In this document: positions 43,781 through 56,166 of the stretch, piece by piece | How positions within the stretch are numbered: the stretch's first letter is position 1 | How the letters are laid out: every line of letters starts with the position of its first letter | Assembly (NCBI GenBank): GCA_027886185.1 | Contig: WOAB01000056.1 | Location: 3,162,001-3,226,000 of the forward strand | Length of the DNA stretch: 64,000 bases | Direction of reading: 5' to 3' | Source: Rheum nobile | Lineage: Eukaryota > Streptophyta > Magnoliopsida > Caryophyllales > Polygonaceae | The notes under the pieces: generated by a model | The model's database searches: none | What the model saw: only the letters and a program-made list of their open reading frames with translations | What the model was told of the DNA's origin: nothing | Program-made: the position numbers and the translations under genes

Positions 43781-43785
43781 GTTTC

Positions 43786-44362
43786 GATTATGAAATTATA
43801 TGTGGGAGGTACAATATGATCAAAAGGGGTTTATATATGAGATGTAGAAAAGCTATAAAGGCAAATATATATAGATGATCAAAATTTTAAAGACTAGAAA
43901 ATTAAAATAAGTAAAACTTAACCGATGGAGTAAAAATATTATAATTAGAGCTAGCTAGATAGAGACAAGTCAATAAAAAAATGAAAAAGTGGCTATGTTC
44001 GGTATATTAAGCTGAAATAGGAATTGTAGCTGAATGAGTAGTTGAAACTGGACCTAAATGATTATCTAGAGTCGGAGCTAGATTTATTAGCTTAATTATC
44101 TAAAAAATATAATTGGTGTTCGTTTTTACAAGCTCAAATAAGTAAAAAGTTTAATTCAGTTTGTTAATCTTCAACAATCTAGAGAATCACAATAAAAAAG
44201 TTGGCAAAATTAAACTACATTAATCTACTACAAACTTCTCAAGCTAGATTGACATTTTTTACCGCTCATCAAGTGGATTAAAAAATAAAGTTAAGCTCCT
44301 TTAATCTTAAAAAACCTTTGTCGAACAAAGGCGTGTGAAACACAAAATTAATGCAACACATA
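43786..44362. other. Intergenic AT-rich sequence
   Basis: No gene was seen. The stretch near 43995-44335 has hAT-MITE-like composition, but no convincing terminal repeat was found. Confidence 0.4.
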
Positions 44363-44700
44363 ATTTTTTTTTAATTTTGATAAGGAAAAAAATTGAATAG
44401 CCTAACAACGGCTAATAGGCGATCCAAGAGCATCCGTACGGATGAGATCATATAGATCCTGATCTAGGAGAAATTCAGCAGTTGAAGTGAGGTGATGAAG
44501 ATGGGTAACACGGTCGGCCACCGGCTCACCTCCCTAACGAATGATGAATCTGCACATGCTCGAATGTCCGTAAATCCCCAAGGATGTCAACAACGATCAT
44601 TTCAATCTCCAGAGACAGCTTCAACTTTCATTAACTGCATTAATCAAACACAAATTATCACCCTCAATAATAATAGATTTAAGATCCATGTTTGTAGTGG
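44363..44700 (-). pseudogene. LINE 3' fragment (RNase H end)
   Basis: The T run at 44363-44372 is the minus-strand tail. On the minus strand EGDNLCLINAVN and VVDILGDLRTFEHVQIHHSL, then REVSRWPTVLP, correspond to the RNase H end of plant L1 elements. It is short and 5' truncated. Confidence 0.7.
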
Positions 44701-45937
44701 CTAAAATACTAGTACTTTACATTGCTAAGGCTTATGGCGGGAGTATACATAAATTTGCTAAAGCATTACTTACTTTCTTATCATTCAACAAATTAATTAA
44801 ATTAACAAGTTTACAAGACGGAAGTGCTGAGACTTCTATAATTCCAACTTCCAATTACTTCAATCATCAAATCTTTAATTGGATTGTTCTTTCAATAGCA
44901 TTATTTTAGCATTTTATTTTCATTTCAAAAAGGTGTAACTACTTTTTATCTAAAATTCGTTATCTTTTATTCAAAAAAATTGTAACCTTTTACTATTCAG
45001 GATCAAATGTCAAATTCCATTTCTCAAAAAAAAAAAAAAAAAAAGGTCAAATTCCATAGAATTTTTTTTTTATGAACAAATTCCAAATTTGTAAGAAAGT
45101 AGAATGGTCAAAACATGAAAATAAATACCAAAAGGTGCACCGCAATTCCAGTACACCGTACACGCAATGCCATACACGAACGACATTGGTTGTTTGGAAA
45201 GGTACACAAAATTAAGGTTAACAGTAATCATTTTGCTGCTGAAGATAAAATACAAAGTATAATTAAGTTCCTTGTTTATGGTGATAACCTTTTATCATTG
45301 AAATTGATAATTATATCGAGCTAAATAATTGTCGTTTAACCATTTTATCCAATTAACTTCTTTGTCTACGGTTATAACCTTTTATAATTGAAATTCATAA
45401 TCTATCTGATGTAAACAAATTATAGTAGATCCAAAACTTTATATTTTATCTCAACATTCTATGTTCACCATTTTTTCTAACTAATAATTAAAGAGTCTAG
45501 AAGCAAAGTAGGGAGTAGTGAATAAAAACAAATTTTGTTAATAATTATTATAACTCATTCTTAATTAAATATGTAGAAAACCTAAAACGACATACTCCGT
45601 ATAAAGTTGATCAAAATTCAAATAATAAAGCGACAATTAATCTCCGATCGGAGGGCGTACCTATATTTCCTTGATACAACTTCCAAAAAATGGATAGTTT
45701 TTTTTTTAATGCTAGGATCAGATAATTAACTATACTGAAGGCTAAAGCTATAGACATGTGTTTATAATGCTAGGATCAGATAATGAACTATACTGAAGGC
45801 TAAAGCTACAGACATGTGTTACTTGAATTGATAAATCATACATGAAAAAATTATTTGGCCAGCATGCACAAATCATACTTAGGGTTTGTTTGGATTTGTT
45901 TGGATATTACATTTGTAAAGACATTTTTATTAATAAG
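44701..45937. other. Intergenic AT-rich sequence with small duplications
   Basis: No gene was seen. A ~90-bp imperfect repeat (TTATGGTGATAACCTTTTAT at 45276 and CTACGGTTATAACCTTTTAT at 45366) and a 58-bp tandem duplication (45708-45823) are present. An A19 run lies near 45027-45045. Confidence 0.55.
45708..45823 (+). repeat. 58-bp tandem duplication
   Basis: AATGCTAGGATCAGATAATT through AGACATGTGTTT occurs at 45708 and 45766 with two substitutions. Confidence 0.92.
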
Positions 45938-46232
45938 TACTCCTTATATATAAAAAATATTGTCATTTTAAAATTTGATACACTTATTAAGAAATACAAT
46001 GATTATCATATATTCTCATAAATTTTTCTTAAAATTCATAATTATTTAATAACTCATCTCAATTATAGTCAATAAACATAGATAATTTGTATAAAAAGAG
46101 CCAAAAAATACAATTTTTGATGTCAAACCTCGTAACTCACCAATAAATTATTACCTAAATACTTAAAATGACAATCTTTTCTTTACAAAAATTATGGGCT
46201 AAAATGACAACCTTTTCTATACGGAGGGAGTA
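45938..46232. mobile_element. Stowaway-like MITE
   Basis: The left TACTCC..TATAAAAAATATTGTCATTTT pairs with the right end (reverse complement TACTCCCTCCGTATAGAAAA, then GGTTGTCATTTT). It is flanked by TA and about 295 bp long, with no coding capacity. Confidence 0.8.
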
Positions 46233-46707
46233 TTTATTTGTAATAATAGTGTTTGGCAATATTAGTTATAATATCCTTATTTTAATTTCTTCCCTCCCAA
46301 TTTCAAATTAAAGTGACACAAATTTCTAAGTTCTAAAACTACTTTTTTAACAAAACATACATTATAAATGATAATGACTTTATAAATTACCTTGCCAAAC
46401 AAACCCTTAACTTATCATTACTAGACAAATTTGTAAAATAAAGACTAATGAATTAATTAAGAACATTTTTATGTCTTTCGTCTGATTTGATTAGCTAGGA
46501 CCGCTCTACGTATGATTCGGATATTTACAAAGATCCTTAAATAAAGACGATCCTTCCAATTCAGTCTTTAAATATACATTGTCAAAAAGATTCAAATCCT
46601 AATATTTTGACACTCATTTAAGATGACCTAGCGCCTCATCCCGACTAACATATTAATGAACAATAAAAATACACTATAACTTATAGAGGACATAGTAGTA
46701 AAAAAGG

Positions 46708-47013
46708 CTCTTGCTTTTTAACGCATAGACGAAATTGCCTTTCAGCGCATATGCACCTCACGTAATGTGGGGATAGGCTTCCCACGTTACGCGCGGGATG
46801 AGACCTTTTCAAGATCCACACATAACGTGTGGAGCTATAGACCTAGCTGGGTCTATTTCTAACCCTAAATAATTGAAACTTTCGAACATTCTCACCCACA
46901 CGTTATGTGTGGATGAGAGTCATGCGTAACGTGTGGCTCTATTTTATCTCACGTAACGTGAGGAGCTCTTATACGCTAAAAGACAACTTTGTCTATGTGT
47001 TGAAAAGTAATCG
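46708..47013. mobile_element. MITE with ACGT palindrome array
   Basis: Terminal inverted repeats of ~33 bp (46717-46747 against 46977-47008; TTTTAACGCATAGACGAAAT and TTTTCAACACATAGACAAAG after reverse complement) enclose six palindromic words. These are CCTCACGTAATGTGGGG (46756), CCCACGTTACGCGCGGG (46781), CCACACATAACGTGTGG (46816), CCACACGTTATGTGTGG (46896), ATGCGTAACGTGTGG (46922) and CTCACGTAACGTGAG (46948). No coding capacity is present. Several contain CACGTG-like or ACGT cores known as bZIP/bHLH sites. Confidence 0.8.
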
Positions 47014-47239
47014 TATTAAAAAAAACAACACTATTAAAATTTGACAATTGGAGGGTGAAAATGTGTGAAATAGTCTTTCCAAGCAAGTAAAGCATGTGGG
47101 GGCGTTTGGTTGGATGAAGTTGGGCTACATTGAGTGACAAAGTACCCAACCCAATTCTAAAATACCCTCGTAACAATCATCATCACCCGGCATTATATTA
47201 ATCAAGAATCCTGAACAAAGTTTGTCAATCCACCAAAAA

Positions 47240-47663
47240 AGGTGAGAGAAACATCATAGCAAAGCAAAGGTGTAGCAAAAAAGAGAAGAAAATTATTCAT
47301 AAAGGTAAAAGGTGATTACTTTTTTGCTCTTCTTTTTCTTCATCTCCCAGCGGGGAAGGTGAGCTGAGCCAGTTCAACCCCATTCAAAAAGTTGAAAGAA
47401 TACCAGAAAGAAAGAGAGGCAGAGAACAATTTCTCAATTCTCACAAACAATACCCATGTGGAGAAGAAAGATCACAGTTTAAAAATCAAGAAACAGGTGG
47501 GTTTGAGAGAGAAATGAAGACAGGAGTTATTTATCACCCAAATCTTCTCTCTCTCTCTGCCCTGCCTAAGAGTTAAATTCTTTCTCTAGAAGAAGTTTTC
47601 TGGGTTACCTAAAAAAAAAAAAACTGGGTTGCTGTTTGTTGTCTCTTTGTTCAGAAGTTTGAG
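47240..47663 (+). other. Probable 5' UTR exon of the IQD gene
   Basis: A purine- and CT-rich leader (CT microsatellite at 47547-47558) ends in TTTGAG|GTATGA. A leader intron 47664-48335 would end at ATGTAG|GAAC, four bases before the start codon. The intron contains a 35-bp exact repeat (47823-47857 and 48042-48076). Confidence 0.5.
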
Positions 47664-48339
47664 GTATGATTCTGGTGTTTCTAAGCTGAATTTGTTGTGG
47701 GTTTTGTTTAGTTTATTGATTGTTTGGGTGGGTTATCTGGGTATTTCTTATTGGTTGTTGGAGAGTGAAATCTTGATGCCTTAATTTGCATGTTTAAGGA
47801 ACTTTGCCATGGAAGTATGAAATTAATTAGGTATTATGATGAGCTGATTAGACTTTAAGCTATTTAATATCCCATAAATTGTTGTGTGTGGTTTTAACAA
47901 TTCTATGTTACTGGCAGCTTGTTAAAACAAATGTATTTACTATGGAATAAATCTTGGGATCTTCACCTCTGAACCTTTTCACCCTTAATAAATTGGAGTT
48001 AATTTTCAGCCTTAATAAATTGGAGTTATACTGGCAGCTTGTTAATTAGGTATTATGATGAGCTGATTAGACTTTAGAGTTATGCTCTGTTTTCCCCTGT
48101 TTTTCCCCTTCTTTGTCTTATGTTTTTTCCCCTGTTAATCTTAATTTAGTGTCATGAAATATTATTGGGTTCCCAACTAAATTGCAACCGGATTATGCTA
48201 GAACTATATAGTTCAAGCACAATTTAATGTTATGGTAGTACCGTAGTAGTGTTCTTTCCATTTGTGATATTACATACTAATAAAAAAGTTTTGTATTCAA
48301 CTTTATTGCAAAAGATATTGAAGCCCCTCATGTAGGAAC

Positions 48340-51300
48340 ATGGGGAAGAAAGGAAGCTGGTTTTCAGCCATCAAGAGGGTCTTTATACCTACCTCTAAAG
48401 AAAAACTAGTTGATGTAAGTAAGCTTCTATTCTCGAATCGGATATCCTTATTGCCAAACTATGTACCTTACTACAATTCGAGTTGCTTAGGGTCCGTTTG
48501 ACATGACATTTATGTATCATAATAGCTAAAAGTACGGTATCAGCATGACATATATGTTACGAACTGAGTCCGTCCAGTTCTCTTTATAGAAACTTAGAAA
48601 GTCGTCTCATGGAAACTTGACATTTACATGTAACATATGCTTTTGTTTTCCATCTGACACTCATGTTTACTTACATAAGCGTATACTTTACACATCCGAA
48701 CTTGTGTTATAACAAAATGAGTTCTCATAGTATCGTATGAATCTCGATCACACTAAATAAAAATGATTTCACTAAAATCACCAACATGACATGTCAAACA
48801 CGCATTATAGACTAGTTGGTTTTATCTTGAATTGCAGGGATTAGAGAAGAGAAATGCAAAGGAAAAGAAGAAGAAGGGGCTAGGAAAACTGAAGCATGGA
48901 CCTTCATTCATTCCTCTCTTCAAGCAGCCTAGTACCATAGAAGAGATACTTGGGGAGGCCGAGCGCGAACACCACCTCATAGACTTCAGGCCGATTAGTC
49001 CTTTCGAGCAACCGAGGACACCATCAATTGTACCTTCGCGAGGCACAACTCCTTATCAAGATGCACTTTCTCCATGGACTCCTACACCTCAAAGGGTGAC
49101 TACCCCAAGGAGTTGTACTCCTCAAAGGCTTGTTTCCCCTATCAATGGCTCTATGTCTCAAAGGGCGTGTTTGGCGCCAAAAAACACTACTCCCCAGAGG
49201 ACAGTTTCTTCTCCAAAGGAGGCGGCTTCTTCTTCTTCTTTCTCCCAAGGAGCTGCTCCCTTGAATGCTGGAGCTTCATCAAGGTCTACTAGCTCAAGAT
49301 ATGTTCAGCGCCCGAGACCAGAACCCACATTAAGGTACCAAAACATGTGTGCTACCAGGATCCAAGCTACCTTTAGGGGTTACACGGTGAGTTATCTTGA
49401 TGACACAAGAGTTATTTGTTTTGTATCACATTTTTGTTTTACTTGCCAATTATAAATTCAGGGCGGATCAAGTGAGAACGTGCGAATACGCACGTTGTGC
49501 ATGAATTTTTCGTCTGTATGTGCATGAGTTTTCACTTACACATAGGCGCACACATAACAAAATAAAATATGCACATACAAGATGTACATTAATTTTTATC
49601 TATATGTGCATGAGTTTCCACCTACCAAAGTCATGCACATACAGACATAAATCCATGCACATCCGGCATTATCACGTTCTCACATAAACCTTTTATAAAT
49701 TATGCTAATGTTTTCGGTTTCTAGTTTTCGATCCAAGTTCAAATTGAAATCTAAATCGAAATTTGTTTAGTTGAATCTAGGGACATAGCATATACATGTC
49801 CAAAAAGTTTAGTTGACAGTTGAAGCAACTATTGTCATTTTGTGAATGGTTTGGTACATTATCCTAAGAACATAGCCTGACGAATTCGGCTGGAGTCTTA
49901 AAATGGTTTCAGGCAAGGAGGAGCTACAGATCTCTAAGAGGACTAGTGAGGCTGCAAGGAGTGGTGAAAGGGCAGAGCGTGAAGCGTCAGACGGTAAATG
50001 CAATGAAGTGTATGCAGCTTCTGGTGCGCGTGCAAACCCAGATTCAGTCCAGAAGGATTCAAATGCTCGAAAATCAGGCGGTGCAACGCCAAATGAATGA
50101 CAAGGACTTGGTGTGTGATTTGAGCCAAGTGGTAAGCTGCTTTTAACCTTCTCATTGATTGTATAGAATTACACTAAGGATTCAGTTCCATAGTTGAGGA
50201 AATAATGATTTCGCCATATTGAGAGTAGAAGATTACATTTGTTCCACTTCCATAGGTTGTTGACAGAATTCTTAGCAAGATAAATGATCATGAAACTATA
50301 ACTACAACAATTCATTCATAGAGTATCGGCTTCAATGTTGTTGACAGAATTCTTAGCAAGATAAATGATCTGAATTCTGATCTCCTCAAGAAAACAGTTC
50401 TCTTCTCTGTCTGTGGATGTAGCTAAGACTCTATTAGTGAACCACGTTAAATATCTATCTGTGTTCTTTCTTTCTTTCTGTTGTTATTTTTTATCATATA
50501 CATTATAGCAAATATGTATTGAGAAGTGTGATTTTTGGCAGCGTGAGAATGGAAATCCAGGCGAATGGGAAGATAGTAGGCTGACTAAAGAAGAGATTGA
50601 GGCGAGGACACAAAGGAAGTATGAAGCTATGATGAAGAGAGAAAGAGCCATGGCCTATGCATACTCACATCAGGTTCGTCAGCTCATACAAAAACTGCAT
50701 TTCTTGAATCTTTAGTTAGTGTGTGATGGATATCCGTTTGTGTACTCTTCAGTTGTGGAAAGCAAGTCCGAAGACGCCCCAAGCGGCTCTGATGGATATC
50801 CGGTCCTCAGGCGGGTTTCCATGGTGGTGGAACTGGCTAGACCGAAACTCGTCCGCCACGCCAACGAAAAGGCCCTCGGAAAGCGAAGCCATCAAGAACA
50901 TTTTCTCGACGCCTCCGAGGCCACAAACGACCATGGCCAGCGGAAGCAGCAGCTACAGCCAACAAAACGTCGGTTTGGGTCCCGCCACCCCGGGATCCAG
51001 CCGATCGGTGGCGGTCCCGTCGAGAACGAAACACGTGGGCAACCACCTTACGAAGCCGAGAGCCACCAACGTCGAAAACTCCCCTTTCGGTGGACGTTTC
51101 AAAGACGACGACAGCCTTACGAGCTGCCCGCCTTTCTCGGCTCCTCGGTACATGGAGCCGACGGCTTCGGCCAAGGCGAAGGTGAAGAGCGGGTTCGAGG
51201 CGTCGCCTGAGGTGCAGACGAGGAAGAAACGGGTTTTCGGATCATTCAAGTGGAGCAACAGAGGATCATTGTTTTCAGCCACAAGTACACCAGGTAGGGA

Positions 51301-51412
51301 GAAAGGAGGCCAGAAGATGCTGGAGTTGCAGTCTGTTGGGGGTTTGAGTGTGGACTCTACTGTTTCCATGCCTGCCACTGTACGAAGGAAGCCGTTTAAC
51401 AGGTATGTGTGA
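48340..51412 (+). CDS. IQ67-domain calmodulin-binding protein (IQD13/IQD14-like)
   Basis: Five coding exons join in phase 0: 48340-48414, 48838-49386, 49913-50131, 50542-50673 and 50753-51412. They give 544 residues. The N-terminus MGKKGSWFSAIKRVFIP is the IQD signature; KKKKGLGKLKHGPSF follows. A Pro/Ser region with repeated TPQR words lies at about 95-165. The IQ67 domain (about 195-265) has three spaced IQ motifs (ATRIQATFRGYT|ARR, LVRLQGVVKGQSVKRQ, LLVRVQTQIQSRRIQ). The intron sits at the conserved place inside the first. Exon 4 gives LTKEEIEAR and RERAMAYAYSHQ, and exon 5 LWKASPK, PWWWNWLDR and the C-terminal DUF4005-type region. IQDs bind calmodulin and microtubules and act as scaffolds in cell shape and growth. 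The Pro-rich insert and long C-terminus favour the IQD13/IQD14 subgroup. All splice sites are canonical; no break was seen. Confidence 0.92.
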
Positions 51413-52900
51413 ATGAATTGTGATGATGATTCATTGGTTTTCAAGTTTTTTTGTTTTATAAAAAACCTGTGTGTATGTTTTTGCTTTTGCTTCTTTTTCT
51501 TTGGCAATCTTTCTTACGTCTGTGTGTATGATGATATGATTATTTCAACTGAATTACAGAGATAGTTGGTGTACACAAATAAGATTTGTGATATGTTAGG
51601 GGAGATGACAATGATTTGGTTTGAGTATTATTACTTGTTTATTTTCAAGGCATTGGGGTTCTATACAGTAATGGTTCCCGAAAGTGGATTTCTATCATTC
51701 CAATATTAGAGGTTGGGTTGGATCCAATAAATAATGTTTTCAAGATTGAATTAGGCTTACTATAGTCTATAGAGAGCGTTACATCTCCTATAGAAGTTAG
51801 TCACAAATGAACATCTTCACATTGCATACAAATAAGCTTGAAAATATGCGCAGATTGAAACATCATTCCTAGAAAATGGTTTGATCAATTGTTGTCTTCA
51901 ATTTGCATAATTCAGACAAGACTTGACCTAGATGATTATCAGTAAAATATACTTTCAAAACAAGTTTTCTAAATAACTGCAGTTTAAAATATCTTAAGTT
52001 TTTTTTTTCCTCCAACTGTCCATTTATTAATTTTTTAATTCAAAAAAAGCAAAAAAAAACCCACAAGAAATCATCTTTCTTCCCTCCCCTCCCTCCCTCC
52101 CTTCCGTCTGCCGCCACTAGCACCGCCTCGTTGACTCCTACTCCTTCCTCCTCACCCGCCGTCGCCACTCTCTCTTCCCTCCCCTCCCTCCCTTCCGTCT
52201 GCCGCCACTAGCACCGCCTCTAGCACCGCCTCATCGACTCCTACTCCTTCCTCCTCACCCGCCGTCGCCGCCACCTCCTCCGCCCCACTCTATTCGCTCT
52301 CTCCTTCTCCGGCCACGGCCTCCTCTCATCCTCCCTTCACCTCCTCCTTCCCTTTGTCACCTGGCAAACCTCATCCGGCTCCTTCGTCGCTAACGTCTTC
52401 TGAACTGCCTTCTTCCCCGGTACTTGCGGTGGCAGCTCTGGCGGCGGATCGTGCTCTGTCCACCATGTTCGACAATCTCCACCATCCATCGCGCCTTGCG
52501 GGTGTTGCCATGGTGGCCCTGTCGTACGGTCTTGCCGTTGTTGCAAATTTTTTATTTTAGTTTTTTTTGTGACATGATGATGCCGGCACCGGTGAAGGAG
52601 CGCCGGTGGGGTGTAGGAGAAGGGGATGGAGGAGAATCCCGAGCGGGGTAAAGGAGATAGGAGAAAAAAAAAATTATGTTTTTTTTCTCATTTTTCTAGT
52701 TTTTATTTTATTTTTTAATTGAAAAATGAATATATAGACATTTAACGGAAAAAAAAAATCGAAAATACCGTACAAAATAAGTTAAACTTTGGAATACCAG
52801 TTTAAGGAATACCTCGCGAATTTCTGCTCCTCAGGGTACCGGGAAAAATCCATTAAAAATACAATGAAAAAGCTAGTCTGTAAAAAATGAAATGGGTTGC
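51413..52900. other. 3' UTR of the IQD gene and a GC-rich duplicated block
   Basis: After the UTR, 52078-52270 contains a ~95-bp CCCTCC/GCCGCC-rich block twice in tandem (CTTCCGTCTGCCGCCACTAG in each). The stretch 51960-52750 has roughly inverted AT-rich ends (TTTTTTAATTCAAAAA against TTTTTAATTGAAAAATGAAT). It may be a TIR element carrying captured GC-rich genic sequence. No gene was recognised. Confidence 0.5.
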
Positions 52901-53280
52901 ATGGAAATAGTTTTACTTATTTCTGCTCCTTTTGAAAGGCATGGCACCACATTCCACAGAAGCATACTCAAGCACAGATCATAAAAGTATAGAAGCAATC
53001 TGTGCTACATTCTACCATTGAATCTTTGAAGTCCTCAACAATAACTCAAACTCAAATGAGAGGAAGTAACATACGAAGCACCAACATCATTACTACACCA
53101 AGTTATAAAAATACACGTTTTAAGCAGAAGCAGCCAACTCTATCCTCCTTTTTTCTACAAAGAGGAAGAGATAAAGAAATAGAGAGGATTTCACCTATAT
53201 ATTGCAATTGACCAGCCAACATTAGAGTCTAACCGGGATCAAACACAGGGCTAACCATCACAATCTATGTCCCCTATTGG

Positions 53281-56166
53281 TCATCGCTTGGATGGTCTCT
53301 CATCGTCATCGTCATCGTCATCGTCATCATCATTATCATCGTCTCCATCATCATCACCCGAATCATCTTTGCCTGACCTCTTGCGCTTAGGTGGAGCCTC
53401 AACTTTCCCGCCAAGGTCTTCAGCACCGTCTTCCTCTTCCTCATTCTCCTCGTCCTCTCCATTCTCCTGTGGCTCAAAGTCGCTTTGATCCTCCTCTTCC
53501 TCAGCAGGTGCAATGGGACGAACTAGATACTCGGTTCCCACATCCTATGAATGCATACAAGAATTGTCAATTTGTTTAATTAATGTCACAATAGCAGTTC
53601 CAGAAAATGGTATTGAAGCACAGTTTTGTAAAGATTAATTTCAATGCAACACTAGCCTTTTCTTTTTGCACACACTCCACAACGTAAAAGCTTATGCTAA
53701 TTACCACGAAATTAGTACATTAAAACCCATGAAATGCATTACACCCCAAGAATATCCATCAAAAGCAGAGAATACATACATAATAAGCCTCACACCGACA
53801 TGGTTTTCTAATTACTGCTTACCAGAACACAGAATAAAATTAAAAAAAAAAAAAGAAGCAAACAACTAGCATAGAAGGAAGCAATGAGATGAATATATAC
53901 ATCTTTTTCCAGAAAATTGTGAAAAAAGAAGCAAGACAAGAAGACATACTTATAACCTCAAAACATTTTTCTGCTTGGATTATGACGACCAACAATTACA
54001 ATACACCGACTAATTCAAACTGTTTATAAACACATTAGGAACAGCACATACTACAAACAGAGAAGAAAGTAATAAGGAGCTTGAAAAGTTTTTTTGTCTT
54101 ATTCTGTGCTACTTTCTCTTATTTAAGTTCTGTTTTGAAAATTTTCCAGCCCTAATATGTTTAATCATTTTTCAGGAGTGATGAAGAAACAAGTCTGATC
54201 ACAAAGTCAAGAAAACAATGCATTTTGTTCATGGAAGATATAGCGCAAACTCAATGTTCAACAGGGTAGAGCAGAGAAGTTATGCAGACATAAAATAAAC
54301 AGCTTGAAAATGATAATTAGATCTTATAGAATGATACATAATGAGGAAAAAAACTAGCAAATACAAATAAAGAGCAGCTGCATAACAACTTAGAGTTCAC
54401 AGCTTACAAGTCATTAGCAAGTTCCAGTTACTACCACTTTGTAATAGAGACTAATTCATGCACCTGAGTTTAAGTACATATAATTTCTGAAAATAACGAC
54501 ATCCAAATAGCTATGATTTTGACATCAGATAAACTATTTCAACAATTTACAAATAGTGCAAGCAAAGTGACATGTAACTCATGGTAAATCATCAATCACA
54601 AAAATGATGAGAATGTAATGAGTGAATGATAAACCATACTGTCTTAGCCTTTGGGGCAAATAATTTAATAAACTAAGACAGGCTAAATATTAATTTAGGA
54701 CACCTTGGAAATAGAAATAAAAAACAACCAAATGGGGAAAGTCCTATTCATGACAAAAGAAAGAGAATCAGCAAAAGATATAGTAAAGAGACAAAGTAAG
54801 ACTAAGGAGCATGGAAATTTGCACGTAAATTCTGTGAGTCGACACTAAGTAACAAATATTGTTCCAAAACCATCAAATACATGAACAAGAAAACATGGTG
54901 CACAAGGAATAATCAGTTTATTCGATTACTTTTAAGAGAACATCCATGGGAGTATGGGACCATGTGAAGTCTTGGTTCATACAATTGCCAACAAGGACAG
55001 ATTCTTAAGTAGCTAAATATTACATACAGGAATTAAATATTGGAAACTTCGGACTATTATTAGTTCTGAAACCAGGGAATGAATTAGATCCAAAATATAC
55101 AGATAAGAAAGTTTTGAAGTGGAAACTAATCTTGGTACAGGAGAAAAACAAACAGAGATCATCTCACCCAAAATCCTGATTTAGGTGAATCTTCATTTAT
55201 TGTTACAAGCACTCACGCCTAATCACATAATTCGTTGAAGAAAATCCAAAATTACTAAGGTAAAAGCCAATCATAAGCTCATCCGATCCATTAACCTTTC
55301 AATTGAAATATTCATCATCACATCTTCGAAAAGAAATACAGAAAGAAACCATGCCCAAAAATAAATGAAAAATATATATTTTATAAGAAAGGCCAACTAA
55401 TACTTTAGATGAGAAAGAAGCGAAAAGAAAATCTGACATTCCATCCTGACAAAAGAAAGAAGTATCATCGTTGGCAAATTGCGAACTCTTTTGACTGGTA
55501 CAAAAACGAAAGATGATAACCTTCTGGATAGAACTGAAATCAGTGAAGAGCAGAAACCGAAAAAATCAACATAGATCTACAGATCTCTGAATAGAAAACC
55601 TCAGATCTCTGAACCATCTGGATTAAGAGCACACAGGGTTCCAATCGACGAACTATAAACAAAACAGGACCGATAGCAGAAACTAGAATTACCTAGAAAA
55701 AGCAAATCCAGCAAAAGAAACAGCTCTACTCGACCTAGAAATTACTACCTTGACGTTTAAAGCAGAGGATGTCAGCAAATAGCTAGATTTAAGATAATAC
55801 CTCTTGTTCATCGCCATCGCCTTCTTCCTCTTCCTCGTCATCGTCGTCGTCGTCGTCATCATCATCTCCATCCCCATCTTCGTCGTCGTCATCGTCTCCG
55901 TCTTCATCTTCGTCCTCATCTTCATCGATTGTGTGAACCGGAGGACCACCAGAGGACTGAAGAACCTCCTGGCCATCGTCTCCCTCATCCGCCTCGCCCT
56001 CGTCGTCGTCGTCGTCTTCGCTATCTTCCTCATCTTCATCGTCTTCGTCCTCCTCCTCAACTACGCTGTCGTCGTCAACATCCTCTTCCTCGTGCTTTTT
56101 CCCGTTCACCAGCCAAATCTCCTCCTTCACCTCCTCGATTTCCGTCTCCTCCTCCAAGACCTTCAT
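53281..56166 (-). CDS. Acidic Asp/Glu-rich nuclear-type protein, two exons
   Basis: Exon 1 is 55801-56166 and exon 2 is 53281-53544, phase 0. The donor is GAG|GTATTA and the acceptor TTCATAG|GATG; the intron is 2.26 kb. The 209-residue product starts MKVLEEETEIEEVKEEIWLV, then is almost all Asp/Glu with Gly/Ser/Gln spacers. In exon 2, GTEYLVRPIAPAEEEEDQSD follows. Near the end a basic PPKRKR motif looks like a nuclear localisation signal. A long Asp run precedes PSKR. The composition resembles prothymosin/nucleolin-type acidic histone- or nucleic-acid-binding chaperones, but there is no domain that names it. The non-repetitive islands (GTEYLVRPIAPAE; EEIWLVNGKKHEEE) and clean splice sites argue for a real gene. 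Poly-Asp is encoded by GAT/GAC repeats prone to length change. A further exon inside the intron cannot be excluded. Confidence 0.72.

Noticed and set aside
44701..45330. Short frames near 44688-44909 and 45115-45324 as genes
   Set aside because: They are AT-rich with no splice context, no homologous motif and no coding-like composition.
53281..53340. TCATCG microsatellite as a non-coding repeat only
   Set aside because: It is in frame with a spliced acidic-protein gene, encoding its Asp run on the minus strand.
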